Assembly: GCF_002575655.3 (NCBI RefSeq)
Contig: NC_053037.3
Span: forward strand, 47,589,242 to 47,653,241
Reading direction: 5' to 3'
Source of the DNA: Aegilops tauschii subsp. strangulata
Taxonomy: Eukaryota; Streptophyta; Magnoliopsida; Poales; Poaceae
Length of the DNA stretch: 64,000 nucleotides
The position numbers and the translations under genes are program-made. This document shows, piece by piece, positions 21,478 through 33,134 of this stretch (positions are counted from its first letter, which is position 1; the number at the start of each line of letters is the position of its first letter). The notes below the pieces were generated by a model that saw nothing but the letters and a program-made list of their open reading frames with translations, was not told the DNA's origin and ran no database searches.

Positions 21478-24400
21478 TGCCTCCCACCGTAGAGCAGCTT
21501 GGCGGGGATAGGGACGGCTGCAACGTCCATGACGACCACGTCGACTTCCTCCGCGACACGCGGCGGCTGCCCAGCGCGGACAAAGTGGAGGTCCGCCTCG
21601 CGCCGGCGAAGGAAATCTCGCCGAGGCCGCAGGAGGGCGAGCGGGTGGTCTTCCGCTCGCACTTCTTGCGCAGCTTCGGCCTGCCAGTGAGCGCCTTCTT
21701 CCGCTCCTGGCTCGACTTCTATCAGCTCCAGCCGCACCATCTCACCCCCAACGCGGTGGTGCTGCTGTCCGCCTTCGTCACCCTGTGCGAGGGCTATCTC
21801 GGCGTCCTCCCCACCCTTGAGCTCTGGGGGGAGTTCTTCCAGTCGAAGCTGGGCACGCGCATGCGGGGCGTGCCGGCTCATACTGGCGCCTTCATCGCGT
21901 CGCGGAGCTCGGCTGCCGACAACCCCTTCCCCGTCATCACGCTTATCCAATCGGTGAAGAAGTGGCAGAAGTCGTACTTCTACGTGCGGAACATCGCCCC
22001 ATGGGGCGACTACATCAACCTGCCGGCTTACGTAGCCGGCCCACCGGCGGGCAGGCTGCCCCAGTGGTCCTTCCGGGCTGTGACGCTGTCGCCGGCGGGA
22101 AATGCAACCATCGCCCGACTGCGGGTGATGGTCCAGTCAGAGGGCCTGACGGGGCCCGACCTTCTGGCCGCGTTCGTCACGCGCCGGGTTCTTCCGCTCT
22201 AGAGCCGGCCTCATCTGATCTGTCAGATGAGCGGCCAGCTCGATCCGAGCCGAATGTGCACCAAGGAGATGCCGCGCGAGGAGGTCGCCTACATGGTGAA
22301 CTACCTTGCAAACTGCAAACTCACCGAAGAGTGGCAGTTCGGCAAGGAGCCATACAGCCGAGCCAATCCTCCGCCTACGGTATGCTCCCCTTGTCTCTTT
22401 TTTTCTCTCTCAGCCTTGCTGCCGAGCATCTCTTGGCCGACTCTGACTTAGTCGGCTTGTTCTTCGACAGAGCCCTCTGCTTCGGCCGGCCGGCGGGTCA
22501 GACGCGGAGCGCCGATTCGTCCCCGACTGGACCGAACACGACCTGGAGGACCCCGACCTGGGGGCGGTCCATATGGACGACGACGTCGAGCCGGGCGGAG
22601 GCCAAGACGGCGGCGAAGCAGGCGGCTCCGGGTTCACTGCCACCTTTGACGACTGGCCGGACGACGATGAAGCCGAAGCCGTCCCGCGCCGCCAGCCGGC
22701 ATCTGGACGCGGCGCGGGCTCCTCCGCCGCGCAGCCTGCTCGGGGCGGAGGGCAGAAGTGTCGCGCCGCCCAGGGTCTGTTTGGCAGCCGAACGAAGAAG
22801 CCCAGGGGCGGGGCGGCAGCCACCAGGCGGGAAGAGGCGGCCGCGAAGGCGGCTCGCTTCCGCAAGGTGGTGAAGCAGCCGCAGACCATGTCGGCGTAAG
22901 TCCGAATCTTTCTTTGTGTACTCTCTTTCTTTCTTTTCTTTGGTGGTTCTTGAAACCTTTGTCTTTTTCTTCAACGATCAGAGCTCCGTTGTCACTTGAG
23001 CGGGCGGCTGCCGGCTCCGTCGTCGAGTCGCCAAGGGGCTCTGGGAGCACCACCCGCCGCGTGGACCCCCGCGCCGACCTCCAGGAGGCGACGGAAAGGA
23101 ACACGCGGGAGGCGCGGGAGGAGCAGGAGGCACGGGAGGCGGAGGCACGGAAGGCGGCTGCCGCCCAGGCGGCACGGGAGGAGGAGGCGGCGAAGGCACT
23201 CGCCGAGGCCGCAGCCAGGGCCCAGGCAGAGGCTGAGGCCGCGGCGGCGGCAGGGGAGGTTTTGATGGTCAGCCCGCTGCGCGTCATGGCGCCTGGGGAC
23301 ATGGAGCCCTCGCCAGGGGGAGCCAGCGGCGACCAGCCAGGGCTGGGGGGAAGCGGTGACGACGTCATCATCTTGGAGAAGGCGCCGGAGCCGACTCTTT
23401 CGACTGGGGCGGCCCAAGGTGGCCGGCCTGATCCGCCGCCTGCACAGTCGGCGGAGGGCGAGCCGACCGCGAGGGTTGAGGTGGCGGTCCGGATTCCGCC
23501 TAGCCGGCGTGCGGGGAAGGCCGCGTCGGAGCCGTAGAAGGCTGCGTCGGAGCCACAGCCGGCCGTGGGCTCTAGCTCTTCGACCCAAGATGCAGAGGCG
23601 GCCAGCGCTACCTCGGGGTGGACACCAGGCGGAGGGACGGCCGTGGTGAACGTGGCTGCACAAGACGTCCGGACCCGGCTTCAAAGCCAAGCCGCGGCTC
23701 TGAGGCAGTTCACCGACGAGTTCCTCGCAACGCGGGCGGCCATCCTGGTTAGTATTCCCATCTTGTTTTTTCTTGATCTTGATTTCTCTTTTTGATCTTG
23801 ATTTCTTCCGTGGGGGCGCGTCAGCGCACCCACTGGGTGTAGTCCCCGAGTTCCGAGTCGGCTGCTGAGCAGGCGGCTTGGAACTTCTTGGTGGATTTGC
23901 CTTTGCTATTTTTGTTCTTACTTCGGTCTTCTGTCCATCTTGCAGGACTACCACAACCTTCGAGCGGCCACCTTCAACTCCCAGGCTCGGGAGCTGACTC
24001 AGAAGACCGCCGATCTTACTGAGAGCCGAGGTACGTGGTTTGATCTTTAACTCATGTGGGGGGGGGGGGGGGGGGCGTCAGCGCACCCACTGGGTGTAGT
24101 CCCCGAGATTCGGGCCGACTGCTGAGCAGTCGGGTCGGATCTTCCTTGACGATTTCTTACTGTTCTTCTTCTTCTTCTTCCGACTTTGCAGCGGCCAACG
24201 CCAGTCTGAGGGCACAGCTGGGGGAGTCCCAGACCGCTCTTCGTGCCAAGGATGCCGAGCTCGCCGCCTTGGTGCAGGAGCGCAACCGTCTGGTCAAGAA
24301 GCTGGCCGACCAGGAGGAAGGCCACAAGGCGGCGCTGAAGGCTGTGCAGGATCGTGAAGCCACTCTCCAAGCCGAGTTCGAGACGGAGGCGGCTGGCTGG

Positions 24401-25265
24401 GCTGAGGCCAGGCAGACTCTGGTCTCTGGCTACGGCCAGATCGAAGATCTGGTTGACGGTAAGCCGCCTGCCTCTCCGTCCTTTCTTGCCATCTGCCACT
24501 TTGGCTTGTTTTCTGATTTTGGTGTTCTTTTCTTCCTTTTTTCTTCTTCGCGCAGAGTATTTCCCTGGCTATTCGACTGCCGCCAACCAGGCCATCGAGG
24601 CCCGTCGCCAAGCGCGAAGGCAGGCCGGCTTTGAGATCTCGCCAACCACCGGCCGCTCGCTGGAGGAATAGCTCCTGGCGATCCAGGCTCGCATCCAGCC
24701 GGCTCACCGGCTGCTCCGCCGGCTTCAGCGTGCCGGGGCGCAGGTCTTGGCCGCCCTCTGGCCCGGCCAAGCGGTCCCTCGCACCCCCAGTCGGACCGCC
24801 GACTGGCTGGAGATGGCAGTCGGCCGCTTCGAGGCTTGGAAGGCGTCGGCGGCTCTCTCCGGTGCCAGGCGGGCGCTGGAGTTCGTCAAGGCCTGGTATC
24901 CCGGCCTGAGCCTGGACCAGCTGGCTACCTGGCGGCAGCAAGCCGACACGGAGCTGGAGCCGGCGCGGCCGGCCATCATTCGGCGGGCTTCGGCGATCGC
25001 CGACTACACCGACACCAGCGTCTTCGCCCCCGAGGTGGACGACAATGGAGTCGCCCAGCCGGAAGAGTGGTTCGGGCTGGACTCGGCATACGGTGAGGAC
25101 TCGGCGGAGGAGATCGACTCCAGCGATGAGGGCGAAGAGGAGGAGGAGGAGGGTGAAGACGCTGAGCCGGCTGGTGGAGTAGCCGGCCAGCCTCAGTCTG
25201 ACCGCGCCTCCAGCACTACGTCGCGCGCCTCCACGCCTCCTGCCGCAGGACAGTCAGTTCTTTGA
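21478..25265 (+). pseudogene. Antisense additional gene of Gypsy-B (Transposase_28-like), six exons
   Basis: Exons by my GT-AG calls: 21478-22379, 22471-22895, 22982-23747, 23946-24030, 24192-24458 and 24556-25265. Exon 1 starts MPPTVEQLGGDRDG and carries the conserved region ERVVFRSHFLRSFGLPVSAF ... NAVVLLSAFVTLCEGYLGV, matching the putative gypsy-type transposon domain. Exon 2 is acidic then basic (SRTKKPRGG). Exon 3 is an Ala/Glu/Arg coiled-coil-like segment. Exons 4-6 encode further helical segments and end with an Asp/Glu-run acidic tail before the stop at 25263. Three in-frame TAG codons interrupt it (22200, 23536, 24669), each replacing what is probably CAG. No frameshift was found. 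Function is unknown. It converges on pol, with only 264 bp between the two stops. Confidence 0.78.
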
Positions 25266-25529
25266 GCTGCGACTTTCAACAAGAGAGGACTCGGGAGCCG
25301 GCGCACTACTTTTCTGACTTTAGGAAAAACTTTTGATATAGCTCAAGGCGGCCAGTCCCCGGGCCGACTAGTCGAACCCGGTGCCGGACAAAAATTCAAA
25401 ATGTAATAATACATTCATGGATATGACACTCGTCATTCATAGATAAATAAAAGGCAGTCCCCGAGTACTGTTCGGGGGCCCTGTTGGTTTGTACTTAATA
25501 CAAAAGGGGAGCGTGATACATACTGCTTT
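25266..25529. other. Convergent 3' spacer with poly(A) signal
   Basis: Lies between the antisense gene stop and the pol stop. AATAAA at 25446-25451 on the plus strand is a reasonable poly(A) signal about 180 bp past the antisense stop. AGTCCCCG motifs occur at about 25354 and 25456. Confidence 0.5.
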
Positions 25530-26879
25530 TCAGCTGTAAAATCGTCTTAGGAGGTTTGCGTTCCATGGTCGCTCCGACTCCTTGCCGGAGTCGTCTCTCT
25601 TGCGTGCTCTTGGTTTTTGCGCGTCGATCAAGTAGTCGGAGTCGTTGCCGAGTGCCTTGCTGACGACGAAGGGGCCTTCCCAAGGGGCCGAGAGCTTGTG
25701 CTGGCCGGCTGTTCGCTGGATCAGCCGGAGCACAAGGTCGCCCTCTTGGAAGGATCTTGGCTTGACCTTGCGGTTGTAGTAGCGGCGCAGGCCTTGCTGG
25801 TAGATGGCGGACCGGCTGAGTGCCAGCAGCCGGCCTTCCTCCAGTAGGTCCACGCCATCTTCTCTTGCTTCTTTGGCCTCCTCCTCCGTGTACATGGTGA
25901 TCCGAGGCGAGTCAAACTCGATGTCTGTTGGGATGACAGCCTCGGCGCCGTACACGAGGAAGAATGGAGTGAAGCCGGTTGACTTGTTGGGTGTAGTGCG
26001 CAGACTCCAGAGGACAGCTGGCAGCTCTTCGAGCCAGCAGCCGGCCGATCGCTCCAGTGGTACAACCGGCCGGGGCTTGATGCCGGAGAGGATGAGTACA
26101 TTTGCTCGCTCGACCTGTCCGTTTGACTGCGGGTGGGCAACGGACGCTAGGTCCAGTCGGATGCCCTGCGTCGCGCAGAAACGTGCCAGTGCTCCTTTGG
26201 CGAAGTTCGTGCCGTTGTCGGTGATGATGCTGTGCGGCACGCCGTACCGAGTAGTGATGTCTGTGATGAATGTTACGGCAGTCAGCCCATTGAGCTTCTT
26301 GATTGGCTTTGCTTCAATCCACTTTGTGAACTTGTCCACAGCAACAAGTAGATGTGTCAGGCCACCGCGGGCTGTCTTGAAAGGGCCCACCATGTCCAGT
26401 CCCCAGACGGCAAAAGGCCAAGTGAGAGGAATGGTTTTGAGGGCAGAAGCCGGCAGGTGTTGCTTGGAACTAAAAACTTGACATCCTCTGCAGCTCTTGA
26501 CTATTTCTTTAGCATCCTCCAAGGCAGTCGGCCAGAAGAAACCGTGGCGGAAAGCCTTGGCCACGAGGGATCTTGAGGCTGCGTGATGGCCGCATTCGCC
26601 TTGGTGGATGTCTTTGAGGATTGCCACTCCTTTTTCTGGCTCGACACAACGCTGGAAGACTCCAGTGACGCTGCGCTTCACAAGCTCTCTGTTGATTATT
26701 GTATATGCTGCGGCTCGTCGTTGCACTAATCTTGCTGAGATCTCATCAGCCGGTAGCTCTCTGCTGACTAGGAACTTGAGGATGGGCTGGGCCCATGAGG
26801 GAGCTGTGACTTCTTCTTCTGTTAATGTGGCCACCATGACTCGGGTGGGTGGGTTGGGTGAGTCGGCCACCGCTTCTTG

Positions 26880-27000
26880 TGTCGTTGCAGTCCCCGGGCC
26901 GACTGCTGCAGTCCCCGAGCCGGGTTCTGAAGTCCCCGGGCCGGGTGCGACTACGGCAGTCCCCGGGCCAGTCGTCGAAGTCCCTGTGCCGCCTGCGGGA
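26880..27000. repeat. In-frame AGTCCCCGGGCCG repeat in the RNase H-integrase linker
   Basis: Five copies of a motif like GCAGTCCCCGGGCCG at 15-27-bp spacing. On the coding strand they encode a Gly-Pro-Gly-Thr-rich linker. The motif resembles the polypurine-tract core of the same element. Confidence 0.65.
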
Positions 27001-30000
27001 TTTCTCTAGTCGGATCCGGCTGTTTCTGGCGCAGGCGGTACGAAGATGGAATCCGACTCTGGAGACGGCTTGATGGACGGCTTGAGGAGGCGCTGGAGGG
27101 AGACGCCAGTCGGTATGGCTTGTCGGGTGGAGCCGATCCATGCTAGGGCATCTGCTTGGTCGTTGTCGGCCCTTGGCACGTGAAGGAACTCGCACCCTTC
27201 AAAGTATCCGCTTATCTGCTGGACGAGGAAACGATAGCTTGCCATGTTCGCGTCCTTGGCGTCCCAATCGCCAAATGATTGCTGGACCACCAAGTCTGAG
27301 TCGCCGTAGCACAGGATCCGGCGTATGCCAAGCTCTTTGGCTAGCCGGAGCCCGTGTACGAGCGCCTCATACTCGGCCACGTTGTTGGAGGCGGCGAAGT
27401 GGATCTACAGCGTGTACTTGAGCTTGTCGCCTTTGGGAGAGGTGAGGACAATGCCGGCTCCCAAGCCGGTGCGCATCTTGGAACCGTCAAAGTGCATCCG
27501 CCAATGGGTAGAGTCGGGAGCCGGCGGTAAGTACTGGGTCTCGGCCCAGTAGACGAGGAAGTCGGCCAATGCTTGCGACTTGATGGCGGTGCGGGGTTGA
27601 TAGAAGATCGTGTAGGGCGCCAATGCAATGGCCCATTTGGCCACCCGGCCGGATGCATCCCGGCTGCCTATGATCTCGGCGAGCGGGGCAGTGCACACGA
27701 CCGTGATGGGGTGCTCTTGGAAGTAGGGCTTCAATTTCTTAGGAGCGAAGTACACCCCATAGAACATCTTTTGGTAGTGCGGGTAGTTTTGCTTTGAGCT
27801 GGATAGTACTTCGCTGAGATAGTAGACCGGCCTCTGGACTAACTGGGCTCGGCCTTCCTCCGGGCGCTGGACCACAACAACAGTGCTGACGACTCGGCTA
27901 GTCGCGGCGATGTAGAGGAGCATGGGCTCCTTCTCAGTCGGCGCAGCCAGGACAGGCGGAGTGGTCAACATTTTCTTCAACTCATGGAAGGCTTGGTCGG
28001 CTTGATCATTCCACTCAAAGTGAGTGGACTTCTTCATGAGTCAGTACAAGGGGAGAGCCTTTTCTCCTAGTCGGCTGATAAAACGATTCAGGGAGGCTAA
28101 GCAGCCAGTGAACTTCTGCACATCTCGCAGCTTGGTGGGAATCTCCATCCTCTCGATGGCCTTGATCTTGACGGGGTTGCACTCAATGCCGCGTTCGGAG
28201 ACCAGGAAGCCTAGCAGCTGGCCGGCTGGCACTCCAAACACGCACTTCTCGGGGTTGAGCTTGATTTGGCATCGGCGCAAGTTGGCAAATGTTTCTTTCA
28301 GGTCTTCCAGCAGGGTACCGCGCTTCTCTGTCTTCACCACAATGTCGTCTACGTAGACGTGGGCATTTCTGCCGAGTTGTTTCAAGAGACATTTCTGCAT
28401 GCAACGCTGAAAAGTGGCACCGGCATTTCTCAAGCTGAATGTCATTGTCAGGTAGCAGAAAGCTCCAAAGGGTGTGATGAAGGCAGTCTTCAGGCGGTCA
28501 GCCGGGTCCAACTTGATCTGATGATACCCTGAGTATGCATCCAAAAAACTTAATAGCTCGCATCCGGCTGTGGAGTCTATCACTTGGTCAATCCGTGGCA
28601 GGGCAAACGGATCCTTTGGGCAGGCCTTGTTCAGACTAGTGTAGTCTATACACATACGCCACTTGTTATTCTTCTTCAGAACCAGAACTGGGTTGGCAAG
28701 CCACTCTGGAAAGAACACTTCCATGATAAAGCCGGCTGCAAGGAGCCGGGCTATCTCTTCTCCCACAATTCTTCGCTTCTCTTCTGACAGTCGGCGGAGG
28801 GGCTGCTTGACCGGCTTCGCATCATCTCGGACATGTAATTTGTGCTCGGCGAAATCCTTCGGGACACCCGGCATGTCCTTTGGGGACCATGCAAAGATGT
28901 CTCGATTCTCACGGAGGAAGTCGATGAGCTCGCCTTCCTATTTACTGTCCAAGTTCGCCCCAATGACAGCGAACCTCTCCGGGTTCTCCGGGTCCAGAGG
29001 TATCTTCTTCGTCTCTTTTGCAGGCTGGAAGGAGCCCTGCGCATCACAATCCTTGGGGTTGGGGGGCAAGGCCAGCTGCTTGCCGGCCATGGCCACAACC
29101 CGTTCCAACATCTTCTTCTCTTCTGCCACCACGAGGGACTCGGCCAGCCGGCTACTGGCCATGGCGCACTCGATGGACTTCTTGTAGTCGCCGGCTACCG
29201 TGATAATCCCCTTCGAGCTCGGCATCTTCATCTTCAGGTAGGCGTAGTGGGGCACAGCCATGAACTTGGCCAAAGCAGGTCGGCCAAGCAGTGCATGATA
29301 GGGGCTCTCCAAATCCACTACCTCGAACCATATTGCTTCCCGGCGAAAATGATCTTTGTCTCCGAAGAGAACATCCATTTTGATCTTGCCGATTGGAGAG
29401 CAAGACAGGCCGGGTACGATACCATGGAAGACGGTGCGGCTCGGCATGAGCTGCTTCGCTTTGATGTTCAGCTTCTCCATGGTATCGCGGTACAGTATGT
29501 TGATACTGCTTCTGCCGTCTATCAGGACGCGGGAAAATCTGGTAGCTCGCCTCTCCGTCGCGAGGGTGACGTCCAAGACCATTGCATAGGAGCCGGGCGA
29601 AGGCATCACCTCTAGGTGGTCGGCCTGGCTCCAGCTGATTGGCTTTTCTGACCAATGCATGAACTCGGGAGTGCTAGTGGCGACTGCATTCACTTCTTGG
29701 TGCTGCCGGCGTCGGCTGCGCTTGTCGTCGGCTTGACATGTGAAGACGACGTAGGCGGCGTGCTCTTCGGGGAATTCGTCTTGGATGGCGCCGACTGCCG
29801 GCCGAGCCGCCGGCTGCTGAGGGGCTGGAGGCGGCGGGCCGGGAGGCGGAGGCGGCAGCATTCCCTCACCCTTGGTGATGCGGGTGAGCCAGTGGCATTT
29901 CCGGGTTGTGTGGTTGGACGGCTTCGCGCCGCTGTGGAACTTGCAGGGGGCATCGAGTGCTTGTTCGTAGGAGAAAGACGGCTGCCAAGCCGGCCTTCCA

Positions 30001-31926
30001 CCCTTCTTCTTAGGAGCGGGCCGTTCTCCAGGCTGCTCGTCTTCAACTGTGGCCACCTGCCGACTGGAGGAAGTCGGCATGGGGCCCTTGCGCTTGTGGT
30101 GGTTCTGGTAGGGGCGCCGATTAGGGTCGCCAGCCGGCGTCTTGGGAGCCGGAGCAATCACCTTCCCAGAGGCGTCTACTCTCAGCTCGGTCTTCATCGA
30201 GGAGTCGGCTGTGGCGTACTTGTCGGCGATGACTAGTAACTCGTCGAGGGTAGCCGGCTCGTCGCAGAGGAGTCGGTGCTTGAGGAGGGTGCCCTCTCGG
30301 CACCCGGCGGTGAAGTACTCGATGGCTTGGACCTCGTGCACCCCCTCGCAGGAGTTGCGGAGCTTGGCCCATCGCGTGAGGTAGTCGCGGGTCAACTCGT
30401 TGGGCCCTTGGACGCAGAGGGAGAGCTGGCGAGGCTTGGGAGGCCGCTTGTAGGTGCTGGTGAAGTTGCGGACGAAGACTTCGGTGAAGTCCAGCCAACT
30501 GTTGATGCTGTAGGGCTTGAGGCTGTTGAGCCACGTGCGCGCCGTGCCTTGCAGCATGAGGGGGACGTACTTCACGGCGACGCGCCGATTGCCGTTGGCT
30601 ATGCTGATGGCCGTGGAGTAGTCGATGAGCCAATCTTCCGGCTTCACCGAGCCGTTGTACTTGGGCGTGTCTCTGGGGAGCGAGAACCCTTTGGGGAAGG
30701 GCTCGTCGCGGATGCGGGGGCCAAAGCATGGCGGGCAGACATCGTCTTCTTCTTCTAACGCCAAGGATCGAGCGAGGCGGTCGATCCTGTGGCGGGCGTC
30801 GTTCTCGCCGACTCCTTCTCGGCGGCCGATTCGGTCGCCAAGAGTCGGGTGTGTGATAGGCGGCGGAGTGAGGCGTCTTTCTCTTTGAGGCGGGGGAGGA
30901 GGCAGATTTCCTTGGTGCTCTACAGCTCGAGGGCGGCCATCCGCGTCGCGCTCGATGGTGATGCGAGTCCGGCTGCGGCTGGCAGCCGGCTCCTTGTCTT
31001 TCTTCTGGCGCGCGCCGCTCGCAGTCGGCGAGCGGGACGTCGCGGCGTGCTCCCGGCGCGGGGGATGACTATCAGCACGGGCACCGGCTTCGTGCCGTTC
31101 TGCAGCCACGTCGAGCAGCTATTGGATCCGTCTCGTCATGTAGGGGAGCTCATCGGCTCCCAGCCCATTGAGCTCTTCTGCAGCCGCCTGAGCGGCTCGC
31201 AGATTCTCGAGCGGGGTGGCGTAGACGGGGCGATCTGCGCCCAGCATGCTGGCGACGGCTGCGCCGCGCTTCTGGACGAAGCCGGCTCGGCTCGGGCCGC
31301 TAGGCGGCGGCGTGCCGAAGGCGACGTGGTCGACTTCGCGCTGGTGGGCCTCGGTGAGGCGTCTCGTCGAGGCTATCTTTTGGCCCTCCGCGATGAGGGC
31401 AAGGCGGCGTGCCTCCAGGGTCTCGGCGTCGGCGTCGGCCGGGATGGGGACGGAGAGGTCGTGTATCGCCGCTTGCTGAGCGTCGCGGGCATTCTCGTCC
31501 GAGTTGGAGACGTGGCTGATGACCAGCACTTCGGTGACAGCGCTGCTGCCGCTGTCAGCTCGAGGGAGGGGGTCATCGAAGACCACCACGTCGGAGGGGT
31601 AGGCGTCAAGCGACGCGGTGTCGGAGTCGATGAGCATCGGGTCGGTGGAGCCGACCGACTCCATGTCCGTAGCAGGCTCGCTGGAGACGTGAAGTTGGTC
31701 GAGGAGGCTGACGAGGCGACTCTCGGGGTAGTCGGTGCCTGCGTCGGACGCAGGCTCGTCGGAGATGCGAGTCTCGCCGACCAGATCGGCGAGGCGGCTC
31801 GCTGCGCAGGCGTCGTCGACGCCTTGCAGCGCATTGAGGCAAATGCCATCGGGCGCAGCAGGCTGGCTGCGCTCGCGGGGGAGGAAGAGGGTTCCCGTCC
31901 ACAACAGGTCTCCGGACGACGGTGCA

Positions 31927-31950
31927 CCTGGCACCACGGTGGGCGCCAAA
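31927..31950 (-). other. Primer-binding site of Gypsy-B
   Basis: The minus strand reads TTTGGCGCCCACCGTGGTGC directly after the LTR end. It starts with the TGGCGCC expected to pair with a tRNA 3' end. I do not assign the tRNA firmly. Confidence 0.75.
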
Positions 31951-33129
31951 TGTCGGGTGGTTGGTGCGACATATTCCAAGGGATGGCTTATCATTGTGGG
32001 AGCCAATAAAACGTCGCCGATGCCTGGAAACGGGATGAGGCGAAGACATGCACGCCGGCGGATCTTACCCAGGTTCGGGGCTCTCCGAGGAGATAACACC
32101 CCTAGTCCTGCTCTGCGGGGTCTCCGCATGATCACTAGATCGATGAAAGGTAGCTACAATTGCTCCTAGAGCTGTCGAGATCAAGGGAGAAGAAGAACAA
32201 GGCTAGCTCTTGCTTCTCTCTATCTATGGTGTGTGTGTGTGTGCTATGCTTAGAAGCGAACTATGCTCAGAGGCCAACCCTTTGCATGGGTGCTCCGGGG
32301 GGTTTATATAGGCCTACCCCCCGGGGGTACAATGGTAATCCGACTGGGAGCTGGTCCCAGCCGTCAGTGTCTGCGCTTGCCGGCTTCTCCGCCGGCAATT
32401 GGGTCCCGCCGGCTGCCGGCTCCTTGGTCGACAGGCCGGCCCCACCGCCTAGGGCCTTGTTGGCGGCTGCTTACTGTAGCCTCGCCTCTGATGACGAGGG
32501 CTTTGTGGAGGTAAGCGTGGCTACAGTGGGCCGCCTCGGGGGCTCTCACTGTAGCCTTACCTCGTCTTGTCTCCTTAATGGGGCTCATGCTTCGAGGAAG
32601 GGAGTAGCCGGCTTCTGGGGGCCGGCTGTGCCCTTGGCCGACTGGGAGAGGCCGGGCCGTCTTCGCGCCTCTCTCTGGCTGAAGGGGCCCGTCGCCCTTG
32701 GGCCGTACAGGAGTCGGTCGTGGATGACGTCGAGGCTGGCATGGCTACAGTGCCGAGCCGCACGGGAGATGGCCTCCCCGTACGGCCTCCTGTAGCCATG
32801 CCCACCTCGGGCTTCGGGGGTAGTGGGCCGCACTGTGGCCACACCCCGTCTTGTCGCCGTTATGTGGGAGTGGCTTGGAGTGGTTGTGGTCTCGGCCGGC
32901 TCTTTAGAGTCGGCGTCCTTCTTGGCCGGCTTCTTGGAGTCGGCCACCCTGTAATCGTCCTGGGGAGGGGTTGCTGAGGCAGGGTCGCCTTCCGGGAGTT
33001 GGCTTCAGAGGTAGCCGGCCAGGGAAGGCGGCCCGAATGCCTGGAGTGCTTGAAGGCCCAAAGGCCTGATAATTTTTCTGAAGAACCAGGGGTAGTCGGT
33101 TGGGCTACCCGTGGCCATTTACTCCGACA
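31951..33129 (-). mobile_element. Gypsy-B 5' LTR (1179 bp)
   Basis: Same termini and exactly the same length as the 3' LTR, with about 18 substitutions and no indel by hand comparison. Several differences are transitions at CpG sites. It contains the minus-strand TATA box at 32303-32310 and the same five CTGTAGCC/GGCTACAG motifs. Confidence 0.95.
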
Positions 33130-33134
33130 AGGCC
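33130..33134. repeat. Target site duplication of Gypsy-B, right copy (AGGCC)
   Basis: Exact repeat of 19714-19718. The LARD LTR resumes at 33135 (TCCGTGATCGAAGCCCC) and aligns with 38641 onward in the intact LARD LTR. Confidence 0.9.

Larger units (their letters stand above)
25530..31950 (-). pseudogene. Gypsy-B gag-pol polyprotein (Tat-like), five nonsense codons
   Basis: One continuous minus-strand frame. Order: acidic N-terminal gag part (31950-31122); gag core with RTWLNSLKP and GPNELTRDYLTRWAKLRN (about 30560-30300); a degenerate Cys/His motif (CKFHSGAKPSNHTTRKCHWL); protease reading VLIDGRSSINILY near 29515 (usual DGGS has become DGRS); RT with FLDAYSGYHQIKLDP and YVDDIVVKTEKR (near 28350); RNase H (28037-27700). 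Next is a second RNase H-like segment (HFDGSKMRTGLGAG, YGDSDLVVQQ) typical of Tat-lineage elements, a Gly-Pro-Thr linker, and integrase with the zinc motif and catalytic blocks LDMVGP, ITDNGTNF and QSNGQVERAN. Stops: TAG 31119, TAG 28938, TGA 28041, TAG 27405, TAG 27006. Confidence 0.92.
19719..33129 (-). mobile_element. Gypsy-B, complete Tat-like LTR retrotransposon with antisense gene
   Basis: Two 1179-bp LTRs, a perfect 5-bp target duplication and a primer-binding site at 31927-31950. Minus-strand gag-pol (31950-25530) lies in one frame with domain order gag, protease, RT, RNase H, a second RNase H-like region and integrase. A plus-strand six-exon gene at 21478-25265 sits between integrase and the 3' LTR. 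LTRs differ at about 18 sites by hand count (about 1.5%); at the commonly used grass LTR rate of 1.3e-8 per site per year this is about 0.6 million years. It is dead only through nonsense codons; I see no frameshift in either gene. Confidence 0.93.

Noticed and set aside
22634..23954. Two long minus-strand frames (245 and 320 codons) opposite the antisense gene
   Set aside because: Both are shadows of the Ala/Glu-rich plus-strand exons and run across proposed introns. Ser/Arg/Pro-rich composition as expected from complement reading.
30789..32009. 406-codon plus-strand open frame opposite Gypsy-B gag
   Set aside because: It is the complement of a GC-rich gag frame with strong domain evidence on the minus strand. 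Low-complexity composition, no motif and no splice context.
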